A stretch of DNA of 64,000 nucleotides from Cryptomeria japonica (GCF_030272615.1 NC_081414.1:521796185-521860184); one strand, 5' to 3'. Positions 1 through 11,880 are shown, counted from the first letter of the stretch. Numbers and translations are program-made. Notes: generated by a model not told the origin, from the sequence alone.

Positions 1-341
1 TTTGTATAATCCTTATTGTAAGTCAGTGAGACTTCCCATTGAGTAGTGAGCTCTAGGCAGTTGGCCTTCCTACATGTGCAAGCCCCTATTGTAAGTAATA
101 TTCTCTTATTGACCAGTGAGTGACAAATCCCATCGAGGTTTTTCCCACACCGGGTTTCCTCGTTAAAATCTTGTGTTATGGTGTGCTTTTCATGTGGATG
201 TTCTGGATTCTATTTATTCCATTATTTCTTGCATACCAGTACACTGTTATATTATGTTCTACATGTTTTAAGAGAAGAAATTCCATTCACCAGTCAGATA
301 ATATTTCACCCCCCCTCTCAGTATCTATGGGATCCCTAACA
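1..341 (+). repeat. 3' portion of a copia-type LTR, cut by the window edge
   Basis: The segment carries the C-run followed by CTCAGTATCT typical of the end of copia LTRs in this window, and ends CCCTAACA. It matches the reverse complement of the solo LTR at 43,039-43,814, including the GGTTTTTCCCACAC segment and the final CTCAGTAT..CCTAA block. No primer site follows it. The next bases (ATGATAAC) are the start of a repeat that continues uninterrupted near 47.2 kb, so this is probably a solo LTR inserted into that repeat, with its left end outside the window. An 87-codon reading frame inside it is LTR sequence and not a gene. Confidence 0.7.
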
Positions 342-633
342 ATGATAACACCACTAAAGGTGGATCACCCACCAAATGTGTAAAAGTGCAACCATAAAAG
401 GTAGATATGATAAAGTGATATATCCACCTAAAGTGGAGATGCACCAACCAAATCCTATACATGCCTAGAATTTGATGGCCACCCTTACCTATCATATGAA
501 TATTTTATGATGGCTTGGTCATTTCAATGTCTTTCATTTGATGTCTTAATAAAAATATTAATTGTCAAAAAATATATTAATTTATGGGAAGTTTCTAAAT
601 TTATCTTTAAGTCAATCTTATTTAATATACACC
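342..633. repeat. Dispersed repeat K, copy 1
   Basis: About 290 bp beginning ATGATAACACCACTAAAGG match 47,200-47,455, sharing blocks such as GGTGGATCACCCACCAAATG, AAAGGTAGATATGATAAAG and GGTCATTTCAATGTCTTTCA. It is AT-rich and has no coding sequence. It abuts the last 20 bp of the 3' LTR of element A, so a deletion or junction has joined the two sequences. Confidence 0.7.
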
Positions 634-650
634 ATTTTTAGGGTATTACA

Positions 651-664
651 TTTGCCCCTCTTTG
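651..664 (-). other. Polypurine tract of element A
   Basis: On the minus strand this reads CAAAGAGGGGCAAA and is followed directly by TGTAATACCC, an LTR start. The same tract and junction recur at 49,960-49,973 in element J, where the LTR starts TGTAGACACC. It would prime plus-strand DNA synthesis. Confidence 0.75.
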
Positions 665-1565
665 AATTAGTGTGTGAGCAGCGCGTTGGTTCAAAGAATG
701 TGTGATGTCTAGGAGATACCAGTTCTGAACTTGATTGATCTAGACACAGGGAGTAATGATAAAAATTGATCTCAAACTTGATGGATCAAGATACAATGAG
801 CGAAGATAAACTGTCCAGCTTGATCAAGAAATGAATACTGAACACCTACTTAGATTGAGTGTGATCTAAGATACTCTTTAAATTTTTGATTGAGTTTAAA
901 CGAATAATCAGCTTGATGAAAAGCGATGAAACTGATTAATGTTAAGAGATTGATTCAGATGAAAGACAAATATCAACTTGATTTGAAGCGATGAAACTAA
1001 TATGCCCCTAGCGATTGATTCAAAAGATCAAGATATCTCAACTTGATATGAAGCAATGAAGGTGAGATGCCCCTTAGCAATAAGAATTGATTGATTTTAT
1101 TTAGTTAATTTTGCTCGACTTTTGACGAAGATTTGGAAAAAATTCTTGTCTTGTGAAATGTGAAGTCATAAGGTCATGAGTATGCCCCCTCAGGAGAGAA
1201 ATCAAAAGATAGAGAGGGTACTTGATTATAGGCAATTGTGCAGTGAAAATAAGTTATTTGAGCACAAATTGATTCTGAGGAATATTTGAAAAATTCAGTG
1301 TATATTGATGAAATTAAGCGCAAACTTGATCGTAAAGTTGATGTGTAGAATTGGAATTGATATTCAGATTGAGCATTGAAATTGAGTGCGATTTGAGGAA
1401 AGAATAAGCATTTGATGAAAAGAGCGCTAAGTGGTCCAAATTGTGAAATTGACTAGCAAAATGATCTTGAATTTTGATTTCGATCCCGAAAATGGAATCA
1501 GAATGATCAAATTATCCAAGGGTACAATTTTCATGTCCATTGAAGCAAGCTGAAAAAATTAGGTT
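665..1565 (+). other. Non-coding region of element A with degenerate short repeats
   Basis: No credible coding sequence is present. Between about 880 and 1,090 a unit of roughly 60-70 bp recurs loosely: ACTTGAT, then GAAGCGATGAAACT, then ATGCCCC, then GATTGATT. The segment lies between the polypurine tract and the TATA box of the antisense PMD gene, where an upstream regulatory region for that gene would be expected; this role is inference. Confidence 0.5.
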
Positions 1566-1567
1566 TT

Positions 1568-1580
1568 TGGCTATATATGG
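1568..1580 (+). promoter_or_regulatory. TATA box proposed for the antisense PMD gene of element A
   Basis: TGGCTATATATGG lies about 70 bp before the first ATG (1,652) and about 650 bp before the PMD homology. Element J has GCTATAAATAGAG in the equivalent place (50,230-50,242), also flanked by a TTAGGTTTT block. The positional match in two diverged elements supports a dedicated plus-strand promoter. Confidence 0.5.
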
Positions 1581-1651
1581 GACAAAAGTGTCATTTTCAA
1601 ATCATTTTAACCCTCCAAGTTTGAAAATTTAAAAAGCCTTCTGCGAAGGAA

Positions 1652-4197
1652 ATGGTGGTCCCTACTCGTATGCATAGATTTGAGCACCAGAGATGTCATA
1701 ATTGACCCCGAAACTATGAGCCAACAATAAGTGATCAATCTTAAGCCTCTTTTTGTTTTCAATTTTGAATTTTTTTGTTCATTTTTCAAGTTTTTGGCAT
1801 GTTTGGGTCAGGTTTCACATTTTATCATGCGAGGCAGGATTCTATCTTGTACGAGTAACTGTTAAATTATCTTGTGTCATTTAAGGTCATTAGAATTGTT
1901 GTTTGGGACGCACCCTTGTATCATACGACAGGTTTGTTAAAAGATTAAAAGACCATTTTGTCATATGGGGCCCAATAGTTTGTCGTTTGGGGTTGTTTTA
2001 TCGTACGATGGCTATTCTTGATTCGCATGAGATGTTGCCCCTCTATGTTTTGTCGTTTGGGAGATAGTGAACATTTTTGAAGGTCTAAACATGAAAATTT
2101 GATTTTGCACTTGACTTAGTTGGATTTGTGTGATGTTTTACTTCTCTTGTAAGCTCATTTGAAATGTTTTTTGATGCTTCGTTGTTGGGTTTTTACAAGT
2201 TTGATTACCTCTTGTGCCCTTTAGATGTGTATATCCTCCCACTATGTCATTGGTACAACATTTATCTAACGTTAAGCAGGCTCAGGTTAATTTATATGGT
2301 TTGACTCATCTTCTTGGTTTACCAGATATCCATGTGAATCACAAAATGCTCACAGGATTGGTAGAGCATTTCCATTCAGAGCATAACACATTTCATCTAC
2401 TGATGGGGGAGTTGACTATCACTCCCGAGGATGTATATAGGATCCTCCGTATCCCTTTTGCTGGGGATAAGGTGGATTATGATTCAGGACATCTTTCAAG
2501 ATTACAGGCAGTGAGGGATGTCTTCAGTGATCCTAACATTTTGACCTGTTCTATTAGTTGGGACATATTGATGAGCAGATATAGCGAGGAGTTTCCTCTG
2601 GCATGTGTTCTAGTATGATTCATAGGCTATTTTCTAATTCCAGATAGAGGGCACCACGGTTTCTAGTGTGGTTGGGGCAAAAATGCTAATGAGATTGATG
2701 GAGACCCCTCAGAGGCTTGGCTACAGTTCTTGCTTGCTGGCTCACATGTATCGTGAGATGTATGAGATCGTGTATAGAGATGGTTGGAGCATGGCCACAG
2801 GTGTATATATTTTACAGGTCTAGGATTGGGAGCATCTTCCCATTTGTTGGCCTAGTGTAGATGATAGTAGAGAGCTTGTGCAACCAATTATATACAAGTA
2901 TGCTAGTTATATTACATAGCCCCATCCAAGAAAGATAGATTTTTGGTGGTGATAGCTTGATGATTTGATAGTCATAGTGTGGAGACCGTATAGAGGTTTG
3001 GAGCCTTGGGATGACTGGAGGTTGGTTTGCAAGGACCTTTTTGTCATGCACCCACTCATTGGGAGATTGCAAACCATTATGGAGTGGTTCATCATTTCTT
3101 GAGTGATAAGGCAGTATGGCCAGCCTCAGGGGATCTTGTAGGAGTTTACAGCATATGCGCATTACACAGATGAGAAGAAATAGGGATGGTCTCCATAGTT
3201 ATCTTATGCCTTGGCCATGCAGGAGTTGACTAGTCTACAGTGCCTCAGATGGGATTATATGGATGATGTAGCAGATGCAGGGGTATTGCCTCAATACAGA
3301 GAGTAGTTCTAGTAGCATCCTTTTCCTAGGTTTACTGATTCGGGTGAGCACGCATAGTGCATTAAGGATGTTTAGGATGATTCTCTCACACAGGTACAGG
3401 GATAGGGTTTGAGAAAGGGCTAGAGACAGGGATAGGGATAGAGAGCTGAGGCTCCAAGGTGGACAGGTGGTGATCCTGGTGCTAGTAGCAATAGGGTTCT
3501 AGCTGAGGGTGGATAGTAGAGGGGTGAGGGCGGATCCCTACAGAGAGTAGGAGTGAGATTGGGCAGAGCTGAGGAGGAGCGAGAAGCTCCGAGATAGGTC
3601 CAGTAGTGGCGAGAGGAGCAAGGTGGTACTAGAGGTGGAGATGGGGGTGGAGAGCTTGTGAGAGAGTAGGGGATAGATGCAGGGCAGTTGATGAGAGCAC
3701 ATCTTGCAGGGCTATAGTCACAGTTGATAGTGGCTCAGACTCAGCTAGCAGAGCAAGACCGGTAGCTTGCAGAGGTGAGGGCTAAGAGAGACCATCAGCT
3801 AATAGAGTGGAGATCAAAGAATGATTAGTAGTTGGCTGAGCTGAGAGTAGAGCGCAATCGTCAGGTCGTGGTGATGAGAGCGGAGCGAGACACCCTCTAG
3901 CGGGAGGTTTTGCATCAGAATAGTAGGGGAGCCTACTATGTCACAACATATAGTGTGGTAATTCCAGTAGCCCAGCAGGTAATCCCTTATTCATAGTATA
4001 TGGCACATTTTGAGGGAGCTCGGGCACTTTGACAGGATCCTGGTCATCAAGCTCCTCCTCCACCAGGCGATGAGAGAGAGGCACAAAGCTAGATATTCTT
4101 TTTTTTGTAGCTCGGATATTTTTTTGTAGACAACCATTTTTTTGTAGCCTATACGATTCTTTCTCTGATGGGAGTTTGTATATGTCATTCGACATCA
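1652..4197 (+). pseudogene. Antisense plant mobile domain (PMD) gene of element A, decayed
   Basis: The readable part (about 2,226-2,618) encodes a PMD. It has the LLGLPDI block, then HFHSEHNTFHL, then GELTITPEDVYRILRIPF, matching the family pattern of ERWHPETHTFHL and GEMTITLEDV. PMD proteins occur in host MAIN/MAIL genes and in transposons including Ty3/gypsy; their molecular role in elements is unknown. Downstream, homology continues through many TAG codons at expected Gln positions to a Gln/Glu/Arg-rich, probably coiled-coil tail near 3,700-3,900 and ends around 4,197. Exon 1 may start at ATG 1,652. An acceptor-like TTGTGCCCTTTAG ends at 2,224, but the donor is not clear. It lies opposite to gag-pol, between integrase and the 3' LTR. 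PMD identity is secure; exon limits are not. Confidence 0.7.
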
Positions 4198-4221
4198 TTG
4201 TGTACTCTTAGACTTGACATG

Positions 4222-4233
4222 ATATATATATAT

Positions 4234-4289
<56 letters not shown>
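4222..4289. repeat. (AT)n microsatellite
   Basis: A near-perfect AT dinucleotide run with one phase slip (TATAATAT) directly after the PMD pseudogene. Confidence 0.95.
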
Positions 4290-4290
<1 letters not shown>

Positions 4291-5762
4291 GAGATCTGAT
4301 TTGACTTCATTGTACTTGTGTTGATTGGTTTATGAGATGTCTTTTATATGCTTTATTCTTTATGTATGCATTTATAATTTTGCATGAATGTATGTAATGC
4401 AAATAAATGAATGAGTATGAGTAATGGGTAATGCAATGTTTTTATTTTTCTATGCAATAAGATAAATGTAGATGAGTGAATAATGAAATGTATGAATCTA
4501 TATTAAAATGTTTATGTATGCAACTAACATCTCAAAACACAAGTACTCGATTGGATAAATGATGATAAATAGACCAATTAGCATAAGAAATGATGATGCT
4601 TTCAGCTCTCATAAACTTAAGAGATCATTATTATCACACCAAAATCACTCTAAATTCACCAAAATGCAGAATGAAATACAGAATGATATGCAAAATGCAA
4701 CCTAAACCTAGTCACTAGATTTAAAATGCTTAAGATTCATCACCGAGCATAACGAAAACAACAGGCAAGTTAGAGTTCCTTTCTTTCTCAATGTGCAATA
4801 TGTATTATCTTGTCTACAATGACCCTTTTTTTGTTCATATCCTTGGACAGATTTTGCAGGGACCCAAATTGCATCATAAAGAAATTCCCTCAAAATAGAC
4901 AAAGAAATGATATGGACCTCCCTGTAGCATACAAATAAGTGGAGTTGAGGTATGTGAGGTGATTTCACCTTGTTGTGAAGGCTCTTATCACAAACACCCA
5001 GCTAATTTATATGTTTCCAGATCATTGGGATCATTCCTACAAGCAGAAAACAAAGAAAATATTATGCCCCCAATCCTTGCTCCTCTTAGTCACAATGGAC
5101 TTCCTCGAGTTACTCAGAGGGATAATAATCGAAAACCAATATAAAAGACATCATACAAAGAAAATTTTCATTCATATCTCAAGCTATTTAGTGATTATTT
5201 TCCATTATGTTGCTTTGCTTGTTTACTCAGTCATAAAAACTCTTTGGTAGTTAGGAGACAGGTGACTGACTCAGAGTGGACGACTAGGTTTCGCTACCAA
5301 AAAGATGACTTGGTTGATACTGCTTAGGACATGTGAATTGCTCTATCGAGTAACCTAAGACTAGGAAGCTGATCAGTTTCAAGTCATGAGGGTTCCATCA
5401 AACCAGGATGTCATGAAAGTGACTGAAAAATATGTACAAGTGAAAGAAAGGATGCATGAAAGAAAGAAATGCCAATGTTGCATTGACAGATGGAGCGCTT
5501 GAGTACAAGAGGTGCCTGTTTGCCAGGTTTTCAGCTACTTGGTAGAAATTCTTTTTTTTTTACCAAGGTGCCTGTTTACCAAGTTTTCACTAGGCCATTT
5601 TCTCTCTTTATATTTTTTTTTCTTTTTCTTTTTCTGAATTTTTTTTTTTTCTTTTTGATTTTTCCAATTTTTTTTTTTTTTTCAGGACTTTTTCTAGCTA
5701 TACATGTTGGTGGCACAGAGAATGCTAAGCAAATAATTTCTTCAAGTGGATGGTGTTAATCG
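4290..5762 (-). other. Element A region between the PMD gene and integrase, no gene seen
   Basis: About 1.5 kb without a supportable gene. It contains ATG/AATG-rich simple sequence (4,380-4,540), a partial duplication of about 30 bp spaced about 57 bp apart (GGTGCCTGTTT.CCA.GTTTTCA at 5,508 and 5,564), and long T tracts at 5,550-5,690. In minus-strand element terms this is the 3' untranslated region after integrase. Short frames here (for example a Phe-rich one from the T tracts) are not credible. Confidence 0.6.
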
Positions 5763-7107
5763 GTTCATAGAGTTGTTCTCCTTTTTAATTTGAGAGTTGA
5801 TAGGCACCAAAGCCGAATACTGCAGTAATGATGTAGGGACCCAGCCAGTTGAGTTCAAACTTCCCTTTGTTGTCTCAAAATTGCTAATTTTTAGGATTTT
5901 CTCTGAGAACTAGGTCACCAACCTGAAATTCTCTTTGTCTAGATTTCTTGTTATATCCTCTGGACATTCTCTTCTGATATACTCTGAGATGATCAAATGC
6001 CACTTGCCGATGCTCATCCAACAATTTGAGTTCTGCAATCTAGATATTCTATGATCTTCATCAGTAACAAGACCTTGCAAAGAAACTCTTAGAGATGGTA
6101 TTTCTACTTCAATGGGTAATACTTTTTCAAACTCATACATCAAAGACAAAGGTGTAGCCCCAGTAGGTTCTCTTATACTTGTTTTGTAAGCCCATAGTGC
6201 AGGATTGAGTTGCAGATGCCAATCCTTCCCAGATTTGTTCACTGTTTTGTGCAAGATAGTCAGTAGGTTTTTGTTAGATGCATCAGCTTGTTCATTACCT
6301 TGAGGGTAATATACTAATGACTAGTGTTGTTTTATTTTGAATTTCTCACAAAGCTCACCTAGATCTTTATTCTTAAACTATCCTCCATTATCAGTCATGA
6401 TGGATGAAGGTATCCCATACTTGCAGATGATATAGTTTAGGATGAACAAGGTGACTTGTTTACCGGTTGCTTTGATGAGTGGAACCGCTTCTACCCACTT
6501 GGTGAAATACTCAGTGGCTATTATAATGAATTTATGCCCATTGTTGAAAAGGCTAATGTGTAATGAATGGTATAAGATCCCTTGTCGGGGCATGTATGAG
6601 ATTTCCCTGAAGCTGACATTTCTCACAAGTCTTAGCAAATTTGATGGCACCTTTTTCCATGTCTGTCTAGTAGTAGCCAGCTCACAGTAGTTTCTGAGCT
6701 AAAGTAAGACCATTCGAATGAGATCCACAAATACCTTCATAAACTTCCAATAATGCACGTTTAGATTCTTCAGTTTTTAGACATCTAAGCAATGTACCAT
6801 CCAAACCTCATCTAAATAAATCGTTAGCTATGATAATGTACCATGAAGTGTTTTGAGTTAGGTTTCTTTTGTCATTATGAGTAAGGTTTTCAGGGTTAAT
6901 TTGGTCTTGTAGATAAGTGTAGATGTGACTGTATCAGGATGAGTCATGTCCAATAATAGAATAGACTATTTGGGTCTTAGGAGAATCATAGGCAAGGTAA
7001 CCTAACTCTTCCACTAGGAATTCAAAGCGAAAATTGGACTCTTGTAACTTAGGTATAGATGCCAAGGTGGCCATAGCATCTGTTGCTCTATTTGCGAATC
7101 TAGGAAT
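5763..7107 (-). pseudogene. Integrase of element A (gypsy), decayed
   Basis: Integrase inserts the element's DNA copy into the genome. Reading leftward, the zinc-binding HHCC region ends in CEKCQLQG (about 6,600-6,660) and the core includes SIMTDNGG near 6,380-6,400. A further stretch reads YYPQGNEQADASNK (6,270-6,310), where the family usually has QAEASNK, so the catalytic Glu appears changed to Asp. The C-terminal part (5,910-6,254) keeps WAYKTSIREPTGATPLSL and a basic tail. At least two frameshifts and several stops break it; the core is in different frames at 6,378-6,650 and 5,910-6,254. It directly follows the second RNase H, as in Tat elements. Confidence 0.8.
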
Positions 7108-7764
7108 CTATTGGAATGGTACAAAAGCAAAATACTTCTTAAGATCATCAACCATCCTCTTGTAAGGAATCAATTTCTCATCTCGAGTCTGATATGTATC
7201 ATTGATTTGATTAACCACTAGCTGAGAATCTCCATAGATATACAATTCTGCAATCTTCCATTTAATAGCTAGTTTTATCCCATTCACCAAGGCTTCATAT
7301 TCTGCAATGTTGTTTGTGCAAGGGAATAGAATCTTATAAGACTTTGGAATTGAATACTTCTGAGGAGTAATGAATAATTTGCCAACACCTGAACCATTTT
7401 GAGTAAAGGACCCATCAGAGAACATTTTCCAAGGTTGTTGAGTAAGGTGCATTATAGATTTATCTGGAAACTCTATATGCAGCGGTTGTGTGTCCTCAAG
7501 CAGAGCTTCAACAAGTTGATCGACAATTACATGTCCTTTTATGGCTTTGTGTTCCACATATTCAATGTCAAACTCTGTAAGGATCATGACCCATTTCGCC
7601 AATCTTCCTATAAGTGTTGCTTTATTGAGAAGATATTTGAGCGGATCAATTTTAGCCACCAGCTTGATTGAATGTGCTAGCATGTAGTGTCTTAATTTTT
7701 GTGATGCAAAGACTAATGCCAAGCATGCTTTTTCTATTATAGTGTAGTTCATTTCATAAGACAC
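7108..7764 (-). pseudogene. RNase H region of element A with archaeal-type second RNase H
   Basis: The first part (SYEMNYTIIEKACLALVFA, HYMLAHSIKL) is the end of the usual gypsy RNase H and its connection. From about residue 115 a second RNase H begins: FSDGSFTQNGSG, then TNNIAEYEALVNGIKLA, then YIYGDSQLVVNQI, keeping the Asp, Glu and Asp of an archaeal-type RNase H active site. Dual RNase H is diagnostic of the Tat lineage among plant gypsy elements. The frame is open for 218 codons, the longest intact piece of this part of the pol region. It is cut from the RT by a TAA codon near 7,779. Confidence 0.88.
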
Positions 7765-9273
7765 TAATGTCTTGCTGATTTAATAAATAGCTCGTTCCTT
7801 TTTATTGTCATCTTGTTGCACCAGGAGTGCCCCCAATGATGAATCAGTTGCTGATATATATAAGATTAGTGGTTTACCCTGAATTAGTGGCATCAATATC
7901 AGTGGATTTGATAGGTACTCTTTTATCTGCTGAAGATGTTGTTCACACTACTAATCCCAGTTGTATATTACTCCTTTTCTCAATACCTTTGTGAAAGGTT
8001 GAGCTTTGTCTGCTAGCCAAGAAATGAATCGTCTGATGGATAGGAGACGTCCCTATAGACTTCTCATTTGACTGATGTTCTTCAGAGGCAGCATTTCCAT
8101 TATGGCTTGGACCTTCTTAGGATCAACCTCAATTCCCTTCTTTGAAATGATATAGCCAAGTATTTTACCAGATGTCACTCTGAATGCACACTTCTTTGGA
8201 TTTAACTGGAGTTTGAACTTTTCCATTCTGTCTAGTATAGGACCTAACTCTTGAATATGTGTTGATCTCTTCATAGTCTTCACTAAGGTGTCATCAACAT
8301 AATCTTCCATATTCTTATGCATCATGTCATGAAAGATAGTTGTAACTTCTCTTTGATAGGTTACTCTTGCATTCTTTAGCCCAAATTGCATGACGTTTCA
8401 GCAAAAAGTTCCCCATGCACAAGTGAAAGCTGTCTTTTCTTGATCTCCGAGAGCTATTTTAATTTGGTTGTAGCTGGAGAATCCATCCATTAGTGAGTAC
8501 ATCTCATATCTAGCAGTCATGTCAACTATCATGTCAATGTTTGGTAATGGAAAGTCATCCTTCACACACACTTTGTTAAGATCTTTGAAGTCTATGCAAA
8601 CTCTGATAGACTTGTCTACCTTTGACACAGGTACTATGTTTGAAATCCATTCGGCATAATCTATAGCTCTGATGAATCTAGCTTTTAGTAGTTTTTCTAG
8701 CTCAAACTTGACCAATAGTGCCACATGTGGGTGCATCTTACAGAGTTTTTGCTTAACTGGTTTTACTCCTGGTGTAATTGAAAGATAGTACATAATGAGA
8801 GCAGGATCCAAGCCCGACATATCAGAATATGTCCATGTAAAGTTTCTTTTCTTTTCTAAGAATAGATGAGTGAACTCCTTCAATTCTTCTGCTGATAGTG
8901 ATTGAGCTACATGAATGATGTGTGATGTCTCTTGACTCCCAATGTTCACTAGCTGAGTTGGCTCGATCAATATGGAGGACCTTTCCTGGAAATGACTTGG
9001 CAATATATCAAGTATCTCACCTTTAGGCGCCTTAGAGAGGTTTTCATCTTTAGGTATGTCCTTTATTTTCTCTTTTTTAGATTCTGATACTGCCACAATA
9101 TGATTTTTGCCTTTAGATCTTTTATTTTTGTTTTTCTTGTTTTTGCAACTAAGATACTTGATATCCACTTCAGCCATATTTTCACTTTGTTCACTAGTGG
9201 AAGAGTACATAGGTTTGACTGCATTGAGATAATAGGCTAACATATAGTCATTACAAAAAGTAGGTATATTCAT
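7765..9273 (-). pseudogene. Reverse transcriptase of element A
   Basis: The open piece 8,398-9,273 holds a Lys-rich linker and then the RT fingers and palm: RVCIDFKDLNKV, FPLPNIDMIVD and YSLMDGFSSYNQI. After a stop at 8,395-8,397 the next piece (8,053-8,391) continues with MQFGLKNARVTYQR and YVDDTLV, so the polymerase YVDD motif is intact, then FKLQLNPKKCAF and ILGYIISKKGIEVDP. Further left the thumb and start of RNase H (LILYISATDSSLGALLVQQ) are readable through stops. The frame continues upstream into the protease-RT linker across a TAG where LQN-Gln-PMN is expected, which fits CAG to TAG change. Gene order and motifs are unambiguous gypsy. Confidence 0.9.
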
Positions 9274-10489
9274 GGGCTAGTTTTGTAAAGTACAGTCAAT
9301 CAATTCAGGATGTACTATGGATAAATTTTGGATAGGTTCAAGAGCATTCATGGTATTGTTATCACAACGACGGATCAAAAAGTTGAGTTCCAGAAGGATA
9401 CCTTGCGTAAGTGTCTTGAGACCAGGAAAAGTCAGATCATGATTATTAAAGTTCACATTAATATTTAGTTGATCTAATCTAATAGAAATACTTGTAACAT
9501 CGTTCACTACACCAGACTAGACATCATATCATGGTTTAATAGTGATAAGATCAGTAGACATATTTTCATTGTTTGTATCAGATGATTTAGAATTTGAGGC
9601 TGAGTAGATATTGTCCTGAATATGACTATCATCAGAGGCATCCTGTGAAGTTTCTGAGTCTTCTTCAAGTGATTTAATAAGTGTATGAATGGTATCTGCA
9701 CCAACATCTTTAATACTACAAGTCCCTTCATGTTGTGGTTCATTTGTCATTTGTATCTAACACACCTATTGACATGATCTTGATGTTTCTTTGATTTGTT
9801 GTCGTCTACTCCATTCAACTTCTTCTAGACTGATAATTGGTTCTTGTTCTGTAGCTTCCAACTCTTCTTGTGTAGTGCTATACCTGATTTGTTCTATTTT
9901 AGCATACGGGTACATAAATGAGAAGCTTTCTGGTATTATTCCTTCTTTCAGTCCTTGTTCATAATTTGCTTGTCTCCTTTGTCTAATTATATGTATTTCT
10001 TTCTCTACTTTTATAAACATCAGCTCTTGAGTATCATTCATGATGGTAGTAGACTCTTTTGAAGTTTCTATAGTGGATGTGTCTGGCAGGTGGTCAGGAC
10101 CCCATTCACACTCGTTTGAGTTAGTCTCTGAATCGTCTACTTGCTGCCTGCCAGTATATGTGACTGGAACTTTTAGTGGTGCAAACAATTCTCTGATTAT
10201 GACTACTTCATCTTGTATATCCTTAGCGACTTCAACTTCCTGTATTATTGTAGCTGATACCATTGAAGCTTGAGCACTGACTATTTCTTCTTCCTTGACT
10301 GTTGATTCCTCTTTCTCTTTTCTACACTCTGCTTTTGTTTTTTGAGTGTCTGCTTCCTGTAATGTTGAAGGTGATATCCTTTTCTACCACTTAGATTTAG
10401 AAACATATTTTTGGTCTAATGTCTTTTTCAAATTGTATCTCAGTCTAGCCTTATCATTTGTAGACTTTGTTTGCAGCGGAATTAGTTTA
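9274..10489 (-). pseudogene. Acidic linker between protease and RT of element A, unknown function
   Basis: Three open pieces (9,766-10,263, 9,529-9,750 and 9,277-9,507) join in order through single stops or shifts. The first is rich in Glu, Gln and Ser/Thr (ELEATEQEPIISLEEVEWSR). The second is Asp/Ser/Asn-rich and looks disordered. The third (INVNFNNHDLTFPG) leads into RT. Tat elements often have a long variable segment here. I recognise no domain. It is part of the pol polyprotein and not a separate gene. Confidence 0.6.
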
Positions 10490-10566
10490 GTAATACCTTC
10501 CTTTTGTTTACCCAGAGGACCCGTACCTGAATACCCCATGCGTTGAATCATCTTGTAGCCAGGACC
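10490..10566 (-). pseudogene. G-patch domain in the pol region of element A
   Basis: The minus-strand translation reads GPGYKMIQRMGYSGTGPLG followed by KQKEGI. Glycines are spaced as in a G-patch (GxGxxxxxxMGYxGxGxLGKxxxGI), a motif that binds RNA or partners RNA helicases. It lies about 70 codons downstream of the protease. Betaretroviruses also carry a G-patch after their protease, so the position is notable. The short stretch is open, but flanking sequence has stops. Confidence 0.7.
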
Positions 10567-11880
10567 ATATTGGTTTGCGAAAATCTCACAATGTCATACC
10601 TCCTCATTTTGACTGTCTTCCTTAAAGAGCCAATTAAGAATAGCATCCTCTTCTATTTCATCTGCTAGGGAGGTAGAAGACTATACAAAGAGACCATCAT
10701 ACATGGTATTTGGAGCTGAAGTTTGTGTTCTCATAGCCTCTGATGGCTTGCCCAACTATTTTGGTGATGGAGGGAAAGAAACTAATGAAAGTACCAGTTT
10801 TATCTTGTAGCCATCCATGTCGGTATTTGTAATCTTCAATCTCTTTTCTAAGTCTTTCATCAGCACTTCTAGATCTTCATTTGGAGAGGTTGCCCTATTA
10901 TGAGGCACAAAAGTATATACACCTTTTGTCAATCTATTATAGACGACATTTATATCAACAAAAATACTGACTTCAGCTCCATTATAAGGAAACTTTAAGC
11001 ATTGATGGTATGTTGATGGAACTTCTTTCATTTCATGAATCCATGGCATGCCCAGTAAAATATTGTACGACAATGAAATATCAAGTACCTAGAAGAGGAC
11101 ATCTCTGTCTACCGGCCCCACTCTGATTGATAATGATACCAAACCTTTGGAGGTCCTTTCTTCTTCATCGTAGGCTTTTATTGTTATTTTCTTGCCAGGA
11201 TCAATGATATTTTTAGAGAATCCTAGTTGTGTAAGCAAACTGTAAGTACAGATATTCAACCCCATTCCTCCATCTATCAAAACATGTTTGACTCTATGTT
11301 TATGGATCATGGCTTCAATATGCAATGGCTGGTTATGTGAATGATTTAGTGAGTTGTCATCTTCTTCGGAGAAGGTCAAATAGTGAGGTGAAGTCAGATG
11401 ACCCACCATAGACTGAAACCGATCAATGTCTAAATCTTTTGGAACGTTAGTGGTGAGCAATGCTTTGTCTAGGATCTCTTTGTGAGCAGATGAGAGTTTT
11501 AGCAATTCAAAGATTGAGATTTGAGCATTTGTCCTTTTCAACTGTTCAATGATACTATATCCAGAAGATGATGATGAAGTTAACCTTTTAAATTTGTCCA
11601 AGGTTGATTCTTTTTGTTTGTTTGGCAAGGCTGGTGGGTTTGATGTTGCTTGAGCCAATTTGGAAGAACTAACTCCTTGGAGAGTGACTTTCTTTTGAGA
11701 TCGGGTCAAAGCTCTTGCATATCGTGATTCATTTGGTTTATCTTGGACTATAATCACATTGCAATATTCTGATTGGGAAGGCTCAATCATGTTGATAACG
11801 TTGTCCTGACTGGTATAAGTATAATTTACCTTGGCACCTTCTTTGGTCTTTGAAGAGTCACCTTGTTCGTAAACGAGCAA
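10567..11880 (-). pseudogene. Aspartic protease region of element A
   Basis: The 263-codon piece 11,089-11,880 has a Ser/Lys-rich N-terminal stretch, then HVLIDGGMGLNICTYSLL. Here IDGG is the retropepsin active site in the Asp-Gly-Gly form common in Tat elements. After one TAG (11,086-11,088) the frame resumes at 10,756-11,073 with [13 protein letters not shown], the conserved ILG flap-side motif, and runs on to the G-patch. The active-site Asp is present, so the break is the stop codon and not the catalytic residue. It would have cut the GAG-POL polyprotein. Confidence 0.85.

Noticed and set aside
120-383. Possible small membrane protein (FMWMFWILFIPLFLAYQY)
   Set aside because: It is LTR sequence; the same peptide appears in the solo LTR at 43,039-43,814 and crosses an LTR end.
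5490-5759. Plus-strand Phe-rich frame
   Set aside because: Produced by long T tracts in untranslated DNA of element A.
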